38,162 bases of DNA, from contig JAQCFO010000017.1 in assembly GCA_027619415.1 (NCBI GenBank), positions 1-38,162 on the forward strand, read 5' to 3'. The first letter of the stretch is position 1; each line of letters starts with the position of its first letter. Of this stretch, positions 1-8,742 are shown in pieces. The position numbers were made by a program, and so were the translations under genes. The DNA comes from Bacteroidota bacterium. GTDB taxonomy: Bacteria; Bacteroidota; Bacteroidia; Flavobacteriales; Flavobacteriaceae. Below the pieces are notes generated by a model. That model was not told where the DNA came from. It saw only the letters and a list, made by a program, of their open reading frames with translations, and ran no database searches.

Positions 1-41
1 TAATTATAATTTCTTAAAATTTACACTAATTATTATATATC

Positions 42-1694
42 ATGGAAACAGTTTTTGAAACTTTAGATTGGGTAGTTTTAGGAATATACTTTTTTTTACT
101 TATTGGAATTGCAGTGCGGGTTGTGATTCAAAAAAACAGAAATACTGAAGATTACTTTCTTGCAGGAAGAAATGTTGGTTGGTTTGTAATTGGTGCTTCT
201 ATTTTTGCTTCAAATATTGGTTCAGAACATGTTGTTGGATTAGCTGGAACTGGTTTTCAATCAGGAACGCCAATGGCGCATTATGAATTACACGCTTGGA
301 TTGTATTATTGTTAGGCTGGTTATTTCTTCCGTTTTATATCAGAAGTGGGGCATACACAATGCCTGAATTTTTAGAAAAAAGATTTGATAGTAGATCCAG
401 ATGGTTTTTATCAGTTTTCTCATTATTAGCATATGTAATAACCAAAGTTTCTGTAACTATTTATGCTGGTGGAATTGTAGTATCTGAGTTATTAGGTATC
501 CCATTTTGGTATGGAGCTATTGGTATAGTAATTTTTACTGGTATTTACACTGTAATAGGGGGGATGAAAGCGGTTATTTATACTGAAACTCTTCAAACAA
601 TAGTTTTGATATTAGGTTCATTGATAATTACATATTTAGGCTTGCAAGAAGTTGGAGGTTGGGGAGAATTAAGAGAGACAGTTATTGCCGTTAGTCCAGA
701 TCACTTTAATATGTGGAGACCAATGACAGATCCTGATTTTCCATGGACTGGACTCTTGATTGGAGGAACAATAGTTGGTATTTGGTACTGGTGTACTGAT
801 CAATACATTGTTCAAAGAACTTTAGCGGCAAATAACATTAAAATTGGAAGAAGAGGCGCTATTTTCGGAGCATATTTAAAGTTACTTCCAATTTTGATTT
901 TTTTAATACCTGGAATTATTGCTTTTGCTCTTACTATTCAAGACCCAGAAACATACGTTGTGACTAAAGCTGACAGGGCATTTCCAATGCTTGTAAACAC
1001 TCTATTGCCAGTAGGCTTAAAAGGTTTGGTTGCAGGTGGATTAATGGCTGCACTTATGAGTTCGTTAGCTTCAGTTTTTAATTCTTGTTCCACAATTTTT
1101 ACTATAGATATTTATAAAAAAATTAGACCTAATAAATCTGAAGCTCAATTGATAAATGTTGGAAAAATAGCAACAACAGTTATTGTTGTTTTAGGAATAG
1201 TGTGGATACCAGTGATGGAAAAAATAGGAGGAGGAGTAATGTATCAATATTTACAAAATGTACAATCTTATATAGCTCCGCCCGTGACAGCTGTATTTTT
1301 ATTAGGAATTCTTTGGAAAAGAGTTACTTCACAAGCATCTATAACGACTCTGTTTATGGGTTTGTTTTTATTGATTCTTAGGTTAGGTTCAGAAATATAC
1401 TATCAACCAGAAATATCAAACGGTCAAATTGTTTCTGGATTTTTATTTTCTTTTGCAACAATAAATTTTGCTCACATGGCCATAATTTTATTTCTTTTCT
1501 CTGTTATTTTATGTGTTTCAGTCACATTATTAACTGCAGAGCCAGATTATGTAAAAACACGAGGATTATCATTTGGAAATTTAGACTTAAACTCTAAAGA
1601 TTTTAAAGAGAAGTCTTATTCAAATATGGATATTATTCTTTCAGTTATTCTGGTTCTGATAGTGATAGGAATTTTAATGTACTTTACTGCATAA
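42..1694 (+). CDS. Sodium/solute symporter (SSS family, SGLT-like)
   Basis: A 550-residue, very hydrophobic protein with about 13-14 membrane segments, the usual size for the sodium:solute symporter family. Near the N-terminus it has the family's TM1-like stretch (SNIGSEHVVGLAGTG, about residues 57-71), and about residues 344-361 carry SSLASVFNSCSTIFTIDI, which resembles the Na+-site helix of the Vibrio sugar symporter vSGLT. These similarities suggest Na+-driven uptake of a sugar or related small solute across the inner membrane; the exact substrate cannot be read from sequence. Only 41 bases lie upstream in the window, so any operon partner on the left is unseen. It ends 125 bases before the convergent DUF3817-type gene. 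The family is secure, the sugar specificity is inference. Confidence 0.93.
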   Translation: METVFETLDWVVLGIYFFLLIGIAVRVVIQKNRNTEDYFLAGRNVGWFVIGASIFASNIGSEHVVGLAGTGFQSGTPMAHYELHAWIVLLLGWLFLPFYIRSGAYTMPEFLEKRFDSRSRWFLSVFSLLAYVITKVSVTIYAGGIVVSELLGIPFWYGAIGIVIFTGIYTVIGGMKAVIYTETLQTIVLILGSLIITYLGLQEVGGWGELRETVIAVSPDHFNMWRPMTDPDFPWTGLLIGGTIVGIWYWCTDQYIVQRTLAANNIKIGRRGAIFGAYLKLLPILIFLIPGIIAFALTIQDPETYVVTKADRAFPMLVNTLLPVGLKGLVAGGLMAALMSSLASVFNSCSTIFTIDIYKKIRPNKSEAQLINVGKIATTVIVVLGIVWIPVMEKIGGGVMYQYLQNVQSYIAPPVTAVFLLGILWKRVTSQASITTLFMGLFLLILRLGSEIYYQPEISNGQIVSGFLFSFATINFAHMAIILFLFSVILCVSVTLLTAEPDYVKTRGLSFGNLDLNSKDFKEKSYSNMDIILSVILVLIVIGILMYFTA

Positions 1695-1819
1695 TTATAA
1701 TATATTTAAAGTCAATTGTAAATTAAAAGTAGGGGAGTTTCCAATTCTTTTTGATAAGATAGCAATCATCTATTACTAGAAAGTGTAGGTATTGCTCTTT
1801 ATTTAAGAAAAACATCCTT

Positions 1820-2098
1820 TTACAGGCTCCGTAAATACTTTATATCTATATAAAAAGTACCAAAAGGGATTATAGAAGCAAGCGCTATAATTCCCATAGT
1901 TTTTAGATTCCATTTCATTTTCTTTTGAATCAAAATTGCTAAAATAATATAGCTTATAAATAAAATTCCATGTGGCATTCCTAGAATTTTTACATAAGAT
2001 TCATCTCCTTGAAAATATTTAATTGGTACTGCAGCAAAAAGAAGCAATAAATAGGAAATCCCTTCTATAAAACTAATAATTCTGAATACGTTTTTCAT
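1820..2098 (-). CDS. Small integral membrane protein, DUF3817-like
   Basis: A 92-residue protein with three predicted membrane segments (about residues 7-26, 40-58 and 66-84). The N-terminal FRIISFIEGISYLLLLF stretch and the central MPHGILFISYI segment resemble the DUF3817 family of small bacterial membrane proteins (YdzA-like), and the length fits. The function of that family is not established. The gene stands alone, convergent with the symporter upstream and separated by about 200 bases of featureless AT-rich DNA from the thioredoxin-like lipoprotein gene that lies in the same direction. No link to the sugar genes is evident. Confidence 0.75.
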   Translation of the reverse strand: MKNVFRIISFIEGISYLLLLFAAVPIKYFQGDESYVKILGMPHGILFISYIILAILIQKKMKWNLKTMGIIALASIIPFGTFYIDIKYLRSL

Positions 2099-2300
2099 GA
2101 TTATAAATTTAGTTAATTCTTTTAAAATTTTATAGTTGAAATAAATAAAATTATTAAGCTGATTATGATGTGTTATATCATTCTTCAGATATTTAAATAG
2201 GTTAAATGATTCTAACGAGATTTATATAGAATAAGTATTAAATACTTGAAAAATTAAATCATAATTATTACAAAATATTATTAATTTATAACGATTTGAT

Positions 2301-3707
2301 TTATTTATTAGAAGAAACTAAAATAGGATTTTTTAATAATAATTCGTTTAAATAATTTTTAGTTTTAGGATCTGATGGTCTGGGAGCCATAGCACTAATT
2401 ATTTTACCGTTTTCATCAATTAAAATTGATCTTGGAATTAACCCTACGCTGTAAGCTTTCATGAATTCTGATTTTAAACCATTATCAGCTATTAATTGTA
2501 GTCCACCTACATTTAGTTCAGGAACCATTGCTCTCCATTTATCATATTGATTTTTCGTGTCAATAGATATATTAACAAATTCAATATTTTTCCCCTTAAA
2601 GTACTTTATTAATTCAGTTAATGCAGGCATTTCATTTATACAAGGCCCACACCAAGTTGCCCAGATATCTATATATAAAATCTTTCCTTTTAAGTCATTT
2701 AGAGATGTTGTACCACCCTTGTGATTTTCATAATTAAAAGATGCTGCAGTAGTTTCAGGCTTTGAAATTCCAATTGCTTTATACTTTTCAGTTAGTTTTT
2801 CTTTTAAGTTTTTTGAACTTAATAGATTGTGTATTCTTTTGTAATCAGAATCAATGTTTTTATTATCTAATTTGATTTGTGTTCTAAAAAGCATGCTAAT
2901 AATTTGATCTTTAATTTCAGTGCTTTTTATATCTTTAATTTTATTGTCAACAAAATTCACTAAAGATAAATTTGGATTTTCTATTAACGCATTTTTTGAT
3001 GTTAAACGGAAATGTTCTACTATAAGAGTTCGATAGGTCTTATCGAAATGGAAAGAATTGTTATCATCTATATCCATATTCAAAACTAGATCATTGTAGC
3101 CATTTGGAAGAATTGGATGTTCCTTTAAATGATAATGATTGAATTTATCATAATTAAATTTTGTAAGGATGTAGTTGTATTCGTTCATTTTTCTAAACAT
3201 ATCTTTATATTCTAAGATTAGATTAGATTCTTCTAATTGGTCTGAATATGCTATTTTATTACTGCTTAATTTATCTAAAAATTGTTCTAACGGAACTACA
3301 AAAAATTCTTTAGCATCACCTACTAATTCATTCATTAATCTATCTCTATTAAATTTAAAGTTATTTATTTCCGCACCCTTTCCGCTTGCACTTATTGATT
3401 TAAAAAATTCATTAGCATCTAGATCTACTTTAAGGTTGTCACCTTTGTCTAAATAAATTGAAGTGTAAGTTGATCCAATTTGGTAACCATAGAATCCTTT
3501 TTTTTGTATACGGATTGTATCTCTGTAATATCCAGATGAATCAATTGTAATTTTCTTACTAGTTCTATAATCATAAGTCGTTATTCTAAGTAGTGTCTCT
3601 TTACTATTTATGACCTTTCCTGAAATTGTGGCAAATTCAATTTTACTTGAGTTGTTATTGCATGAAACAAGCAGGGTAGTGGCTAATATTAACAGGAATT
3701 TATTCAT
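2301..3707 (-). CDS. Thioredoxin-like (TlpA/AhpC-TSA) lipoprotein
   Basis: A 468-residue lipoprotein: signal peptide with a lipobox ending at Cys16 (TLLVSC), an N-terminal beta-rich region (about 25-110) like the DUF4369 domains that often precede such thioredoxins, a helical middle, and a C-terminal thioredoxin fold from about residue 325. The redox motif WCGPC is at 352-356, within IDIWATWCGPC. TlpA-like proteins act in the periplasm as thiol-disulfide oxidoreductases. After the lipid cysteine the sequence is NNNSSK, without the K-(D/E)-(D/E) surface-export signature, so it is probably periplasmic (inference). It follows the first SusC/SusD pair on the same strand, but a strong hairpin lies between, so it may be read at a lower level than the transporter genes. 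SusCD-TlpA neighbourhoods recur in Bacteroidota, and their substrate is often not a polysaccharide. Confidence 0.9.
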   Translation of the reverse strand: MNKFLLILATTLLVSCNNNSSKIEFATISGKVINSKETLLRITTYDYRTSKKITIDSSGYYRDTIRIQKKGFYGYQIGSTYTSIYLDKGDNLKVDLDANEFFKSISASGKGAEINNFKFNRDRLMNELVGDAKEFFVVPLEQFLDKLSSNKIAYSDQLEESNLILEYKDMFRKMNEYNYILTKFNYDKFNHYHLKEHPILPNGYNDLVLNMDIDDNNSFHFDKTYRTLIVEHFRLTSKNALIENPNLSLVNFVDNKIKDIKSTEIKDQIISMLFRTQIKLDNKNIDSDYKRIHNLLSSKNLKEKLTEKYKAIGISKPETTAASFNYENHKGGTTSLNDLKGKILYIDIWATWCGPCINEMPALTELIKYFKGKNIEFVNISIDTKNQYDKWRAMVPELNVGGLQLIADNGLKSEFMKAYSVGLIPRSILIDENGKIISAMAPRPSDPKTKNYLNELLLKNPILVSSNK

Positions 3708-3722
3708 GTAATTAATTTTATA

Positions 3723-3766
3723 AAAAAATGTTCAGAATGTAAATTTATAAATTCTGAACATTTTTT
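3723..3766 (-). terminator. Strong hairpin terminator after susD (first locus)
   Basis: A perfect 16-bp inverted repeat (left arm 3723-3738, loop 3739-3750, right arm 3751-3766) whose core is ATGTTCAGAAT / ATTCTGAACAT flanked by A and T runs. Read on the minus strand it ends in a T tract, directly after the susD stop at 3786 and before the thioredoxin-like gene starting at 3707. It has the form of an intrinsic terminator. Since all three genes point the same way, it may work as a partial terminator that sets the ratio between SusCD and the downstream gene. Confidence 0.85.
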
Positions 3767-3785
3767 AGGTTATTTCAAATAATTA

Positions 3786-5171
3786 TTAGTAACCAGTATT
3801 TTGATCTGATTGAGAAATGCTTGTATTGGCATCTATTTCAGCTTGAGGAATAGGTAAAATAGTGTAATTGTTAGGATAACTAACAGTTATTGGAACTAAA
3901 CTAGAAGTACTGTATTTTGTAAAACTTTTCTTTTTTCTAGTTAAGTCAAACAATCTATGCCCTTCAAACATAAGTTCTTTTCGTTTTTCATGTTGTATAG
4001 CATCTTTTAAAGCTTGACCAGATTCTGTATATGCAGTTGCTGCTGGATTTGATCTTAAAAGAATCATGTTAAGAGCAGTTCTTGCTGCAGCTTCACTTGC
4101 TCCGCCTAATTCTGCTAGTGCTTCTGCTTGTATAAGATATAGTTCAGAAAGACGAATTAATGGCGTGTTGTTATCTCTTGTAGAATATGCAGGGTATTTT
4201 AACGCTTTGTTAGCAGCTATTAAATTACTTCTTACATCATCTGCATCAATTGCTGAAACTAAATCAGGGGTGGCTTTAAAACGTGGTCTTCCGTATAAAT
4301 AAGGAATTGCACTAGTTCCTCCATTATCAGTTTCTGTGTTTTTTATAGAAAAAATTGATTCAGTTGTTGTTTCTGCAGCCCAACTAGCTACGTATGTGGC
4401 ATTTGAAACTAACGAGTATTTACCACTATTTATTACTTCAGATGCTAAAGTACTAGCATTTGTCCAATCTTCCTTGTATAAATAGACTCTTGATAATAAA
4501 GCTTTTGCAGAATTTTTATTTAATAAGTAAGCTGAGCTTGTATCATCTCCAATTAAAGTGATTCCTTTTTGTATGTCAGTAATAATTTTTGCGTATACCA
4601 CTGAAGTTTTAGCTCTTGCAGGGTTAATTATTTCATCGCCAATTATATTTTCGTCTACTATTGTTGCTCCCAAATGAGAAGCATCGCTTGAAAAATTATA
4701 AGGCTGAGCAAATAATTTTTGCATATCAAAGTAGGCAAGCGAACGTGCAACGTACAATTGTCCTATTAAGTTATTAGCCTTTGTTTGATCTCCTCCAAAA
4801 TCCAATGCTTCAGCTTCTCTAATTACTATTGAAGTATGAGCAATTTGTTTTCCTATTTGATCCCAAACTCTTTTTACATAGCTATCTGTAGCGTTAGTAG
4901 GGGCGTATTTATCAATATTACCTAAAAGAGACCAAGTAGCATTAACGTTATCAGACATCATGTCTCCTAAAATTGGAACATATGAATTGTTATAGTATAC
5001 ATTTTGAAAATTGTTATAAGCTCCATATGTCGCAGAAGTTAGCGATTCAATATTTGTAACTACATTCTCAGAAAGCAGTAAGTTATAAGGGTCTTTGTCT
5101 AAAAACTCTTCTTTTGTACATGATAAAAAAGTAAAAAAGGAGGCTAATGTTATTAAATATATTTTTTTCAT
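3786..5171 (-). CDS. susD: SusD/RagB-family outer-membrane nutrient-binding lipoprotein
   Basis: A 461-residue lipoprotein (lipobox FTFLSC, Cys18). After the cysteine comes TKEEFLDKDP: the K-E-E matches the K-(D/E)2 lipoprotein export signal described in Capnocytophaga, so the protein is predicted to sit on the cell surface. The body is SusD-like: a TPR-type helical N-terminal part including LIGQLYVARSLAYFDMQKLF (about 137-156), the RLSELYLIQAEALAELGG helix (about 344-361), the HEKRKELMFEGHRLFDLTR motif near residue 400, and the C-terminal LPIPQAEIDAN. SusD proteins cap the SusC channel and bind substrate. It starts 31 bases after the SusC stop on the same strand, the standard pair arrangement. 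No carbohydrate-active enzyme accompanies this pair, so the ligand is unknown. Confidence 0.96.
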   Translation of the reverse strand: MKKIYLITLASFFTFLSCTKEEFLDKDPYNLLLSENVVTNIESLTSATYGAYNNFQNVYYNNSYVPILGDMMSDNVNATWSLLGNIDKYAPTNATDSYVKRVWDQIGKQIAHTSIVIREAEALDFGGDQTKANNLIGQLYVARSLAYFDMQKLFAQPYNFSSDASHLGATIVDENIIGDEIINPARAKTSVVYAKIITDIQKGITLIGDDTSSAYLLNKNSAKALLSRVYLYKEDWTNASTLASEVINSGKYSLVSNATYVASWAAETTTESIFSIKNTETDNGGTSAIPYLYGRPRFKATPDLVSAIDADDVRSNLIAANKALKYPAYSTRDNNTPLIRLSELYLIQAEALAELGGASEAAARTALNMILLRSNPAATAYTESGQALKDAIQHEKRKELMFEGHRLFDLTRKKKSFTKYSTSSLVPITVSYPNNYTILPIPQAEIDANTSISQSDQNTGY

Positions 5172-5202
5172 AATTTATTTTTATTTGATTATATTTTTTT
5201 AA

Positions 5203-8200
5203 TTAAAAGGAAACATTAAGTCCTAAATAAAATGTCTTACTTAAAGGTGTATCCCAACTAGCAATACCTGTAATTCCACCTATTTCAGGATCATTAGTCA
5301 ATGTATCGTCTTTTACGTAAGTCCAAAGATTGTCACCACTTACATGTAACCTCATTGAACTAATAAATGTGTTTTCTAATAAATTATTTGGAAAGCTATA
5401 AGCCAATTCTAATTTTTTTAGTCTCACATAACTTCCATCATGCAGCCATCTAGAGCTATAGTTGTTTGAAAAACTATTTCCAAATTTATACATTGGCACA
5501 TTTGTTATGTCTCCTGGTTTTTGCCATCTGTTGTCATATACGTATTTAGAAGTATTACTATAGTCGTACATTCTTCTATATCCGTTGTCATTTTGGGCGT
5601 AGCCATTGACATCATATATTTGTCCTCCCCAAGATGAGTAAAGTTGTGCTGTTACAGAAAAGTTTCTATAGGAAATAATATTTGTAAAAGACCCATAAAA
5701 ATCAGGTGTTGTTTTTCCGTGATCGAATTTTTTAGCTGATCCTACACTTGTTGTTGTTTCAGTTTTACTTTCATCTGTAAAATATAATTCATTACCAGTA
5801 GCAGGATCTACACCAGCCCAACCGTAAAGGATTAGAGTGTTGAAATCTGATCCAATTTTTCTTATGTGTCTTTGAGAAATAATATTATCAGAATCCAATT
5901 CAGTAACTTTATTTTTGTTTGATGATAAATTAATCCAACTATTCCATTCCAGACCGTTAGTTTTACTTATAATATTTTTGGTATTTAAAGACAATTCTAC
6001 ACCACTATTTTCCATCCCTCCAAAATTTTGAAAAACATAATTATCTCCATTAAGACCTGATGTAGGTAGGTTGTATAAAAGTTTAGAAGTTTTTCTGTTG
6101 TAATAGTCTAAAAATCCTGAAATTCTGTTATTAAATAAAGAGAAATCAAAACCTATGTCAAAAGTTACATTTTCTTCCCAAGAAATAGAAGCATTCCCTG
6201 CTGAAGATAATGTAGCTGCACTCCAGCCATTATAAGGGTCAGTTGTGCTAAAAGTTCCTGAATAGCCATAAGCAGATATTTGATCATTTCCAGTCATTCC
6301 ATAACTGGTTCTTAACTTAAGAACATTTATAGCCTCAATATCATTTGTAAAATCTTCTTTGTGTAGATTCCATCCAAATCCAACTGCATAAAAATTTCCA
6401 TATCTACTGTTTTCACCAAACCTAGAAGATCCGTCTCTTCTTAAAGAAGCAGTAACTAAATATTTTTCTTGAAAATCATAATTTGCATTTAAAAACAAAG
6501 AGTTAATTGCAGATTCATTTCTAGTCGTGTAAGTGTCTATTGTTGAACCGTTATCTAGAGTTTCGCTTCCTACACCCATATTTTCTACACTTACGTTAGT
6601 CCCTCTTACATCGACAGCATTGCCTTCTGACCCTAGAAATATATTTAGGTTGTGGTCATCTCCAATTTGAGTAATGTAACGTAATAAAGCTCTTGCATTC
6701 CAGTTAAATACATTTGTGTTTTTTTGAATTGCATAACTTTTTCTACTATTATTATATCCTTTTCCTAGATAAGAAGGAAAGTTGTCATAATTTTCAGTTA
6801 ACTCATAATCTCCACTAAGAGCAGTCTCAAAAGTCAAACCAGGTGTTATTTCATAATTTAAATTCAACGCTCCTCTAAAATCATTTGTTTGAACTTTTCT
6901 AGTTTCATCAGTTAAAATACCTAACGGATTCACTGCAAAGTTAAAACCAGTATTATATGTTTTACCATCAGCATTGTAAATGCTAAAATCAGGTCTTATT
7001 CTATTGATGCTTGTAAATGGATTATAGTAAGAAGTTCCAACTTCATGATTGTTTGAATTTGCTTTACTAAAACCTAAGCTTGTAGAAACATTTAATTTTT
7101 GAGAAAGTTTTGTGTCATATTTTACTTTAAAATTTACTCTATCAAAATCAATTTCTTTTACAGGAGAATCATTCTTTAAATAACCAAGGGACATATAATA
7201 GTAATTACCATCCTTGCCTCCAGAAGCAGAAATATTATGTTGAGAAAGTTGTCCATTTCTTGTTAATTCCTTACCCCAGTCAGTGTTTTGACTAGAATTA
7301 AAGGGTTTATTAGATGTATCTGGCGTTCCATTTGATCTGTATGGAGCATTCACAAAAGCTTCAGCACCAGCATCATTTGTTATGCCTAAGTAATTCGCGT
7401 TTATTAATCCTTCTTTATAAAGTTCTTTTAATTGAGATGAATTTGCTCTTCCATTCATTTCAGTAAATTCAGAAGAACCGAATTGAGATGAGTAGGTGAT
7501 TCTAGATTTCCCAGATTTTCCTGATTTTGTTTCAACTACAATAACACCATTTGCTGCACGAGCTCCATAAATACTTGTAGCTGAAGCATCTTTTAGAACA
7601 GTAATAGAAGCAATATCATTACCATTGATGGTTGATAAATCACGACCGTCAAAAGTAGGCACCCCGTCAATAACATAAAGAGGGCTTCCGGGAGTATTCA
7701 TAGCCGGATTACCTGTTACAGCCTTTGGAGAACCAAAAGCGATAAGACCAACTCCTTCTTGAAAGGCTGATCCAACTCCTCTAATAATTACTTCAGGAAT
7801 TGCTTGTGGGTGGTTATTGTTAGAAAATATTTGTAAACCAGCAACACTACCTTGTAGCCCTTCTTGAAGTGTTGTTTTATAAGAGTTTTCAAAAAAAGAT
7901 TTATCAATATTTTCAGCAGCTCCAGTTAATTTGTTTCTTGAAATTCTTTCATATCCATTTGAAATTAGATTTACAGCATCTAATTCATAAACTGATTCAG
8001 ATAGAACAACGTCAATTTCCAATTGTCCGTTTATTTCAATTTCCTGGGTAGTGAATCCAACGAAAGAAAAAACAAGAATGGCATCATTGCTTGAAGTTGT
8101 AATTGAATAGTTTCCAGAAAAATCAGAACTAACTCCGTTGTTAGTGCCTTTTATAATAACATTAACACCAGGTAAAGTGACCCCATTTGTGTCAGAAACT

Positions 8201-8283
8201 TTTCCTTTTATCGTTTGAGCTTGAATATTAAACCCAAAAGCAATAACGATAAAGGATGTCATTAGAATTTTAAATGTTTTCAT
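5203..8283 (-). CDS. susC: SusC/RagA-family TonB-linked outer-membrane transporter (first locus)
   Basis: A 1026-residue TonB-dependent transporter of SusC type. It has a signal peptide (cleavage near QAQ at about 23), a carboxypeptidase-regulatory-like domain (about 24-100, with GVTLPGVNVIIKGTNNGVSS), a plug domain with LYVIDGVP and DASATSIYGARAANGVIVV, and a long beta-barrel ending in LGLNVSF with a terminal Phe. Length is normal for the family. The linker before the plug (NLISNGYERISRNKLTGA) resembles the 'STGYQ-x-I-x-K-E-R-x-T-G' subtype of SusC rather than the 'VVVIGYGT' subtype seen in the second SusC here. Members of that subtype are often found with thioredoxin-like proteins, as here. 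The plug also has an insertion rich in Gly and Pro (about residues 171-201). The promoter region is the 459-base gap to its right; no FecR, HTCS or SusR regulator is adjacent. Confidence 0.97.
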   Translation of the reverse strand: MKTFKILMTSFIVIAFGFNIQAQTIKGKVSDTNGVTLPGVNVIIKGTNNGVSSDFSGNYSITTSSNDAILVFSFVGFTTQEIEINGQLEIDVVLSESVYELDAVNLISNGYERISRNKLTGAAENIDKSFFENSYKTTLQEGLQGSVAGLQIFSNNNHPQAIPEVIIRGVGSAFQEGVGLIAFGSPKAVTGNPAMNTPGSPLYVIDGVPTFDGRDLSTINGNDIASITVLKDASATSIYGARAANGVIVVETKSGKSGKSRITYSSQFGSSEFTEMNGRANSSQLKELYKEGLINANYLGITNDAGAEAFVNAPYRSNGTPDTSNKPFNSSQNTDWGKELTRNGQLSQHNISASGGKDGNYYYMSLGYLKNDSPVKEIDFDRVNFKVKYDTKLSQKLNVSTSLGFSKANSNNHEVGTSYYNPFTSINRIRPDFSIYNADGKTYNTGFNFAVNPLGILTDETRKVQTNDFRGALNLNYEITPGLTFETALSGDYELTENYDNFPSYLGKGYNNSRKSYAIQKNTNVFNWNARALLRYITQIGDDHNLNIFLGSEGNAVDVRGTNVSVENMGVGSETLDNGSTIDTYTTRNESAINSLFLNANYDFQEKYLVTASLRRDGSSRFGENSRYGNFYAVGFGWNLHKEDFTNDIEAINVLKLRTSYGMTGNDQISAYGYSGTFSTTDPYNGWSAATLSSAGNASISWEENVTFDIGFDFSLFNNRISGFLDYYNRKTSKLLYNLPTSGLNGDNYVFQNFGGMENSGVELSLNTKNIISKTNGLEWNSWINLSSNKNKVTELDSDNIISQRHIRKIGSDFNTLILYGWAGVDPATGNELYFTDESKTETTTSVGSAKKFDHGKTTPDFYGSFTNIISYRNFSVTAQLYSSWGGQIYDVNGYAQNDNGYRRMYDYSNTSKYVYDNRWQKPGDITNVPMYKFGNSFSNNYSSRWLHDGSYVRLKKLELAYSFPNNLLENTFISSMRLHVSGDNLWTYVKDDTLTNDPEIGGITGIASWDTPLSKTFYLGLNVSF

Positions 8284-8742
8284 AGTATATTATTAGTTGT
8301 TTAAAATATTGAATCTCTCATTTTAAAATAAAAAGATTCGTTAAATAATGTTTAATTTAATTTTATTTTATTTATTGATTTATTTTTATTAGACAGCATC
8401 CATTGAAAAATTCGACTAATGTCTAAAATATATCGGCGAATTATACTTTATTTAAAATAAGTTATGTATAGTAATTGATAAAATATATTATAGTATGTAT
8501 TATTGTGAATTTGTTATAAAAGATACATTATTAATGATTTTTAATCCTTCTTCAATATCAGTTATTGTGCTAGGCTTTAGGTTCTCTAAATTAATTTATA
8601 CTGCTTGACATAAGACATACGTAAAACTTTTTATTTTAATTCAGTAACTTCTAATACAGGAAAGATAACTAATCGAACTATTAAATTTTATAATAGATGT
8701 AAATTGAACTATTATTTAAATTACTAAAATCAAATATTTGTT
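8284..8742. other. 459-base divergent intergenic region, first susC and PHP gene
   Basis: This gap must hold the promoters of the minus-strand susC/susD pair and of the plus-strand PHP gene. I find no good TTTG...TAnnTTTG (Bacteroidota -33/-7) pair on either strand. Two things stand out: an interrupted inverted repeat TTAGACA (8389-8395) / TGTCTAA (8420-8426), 100-140 bases ahead of susC; and a short open stretch on the minus strand (8500-8595) without a start codon that encodes a protein-like peptide including NLKPSTITDIEEGLKIINNV. The latter could be the tail of a decayed gene. The rest is AT-rich and featureless to my eye. Confidence 0.5.

Noticed and set aside
1761-1796. Inverted repeat AGCAAT/ATTGCT after the symporter gene as a terminator
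   Set aside because: Only 6 bp of perfect pairing around a 24-base loop and no solid T tract.
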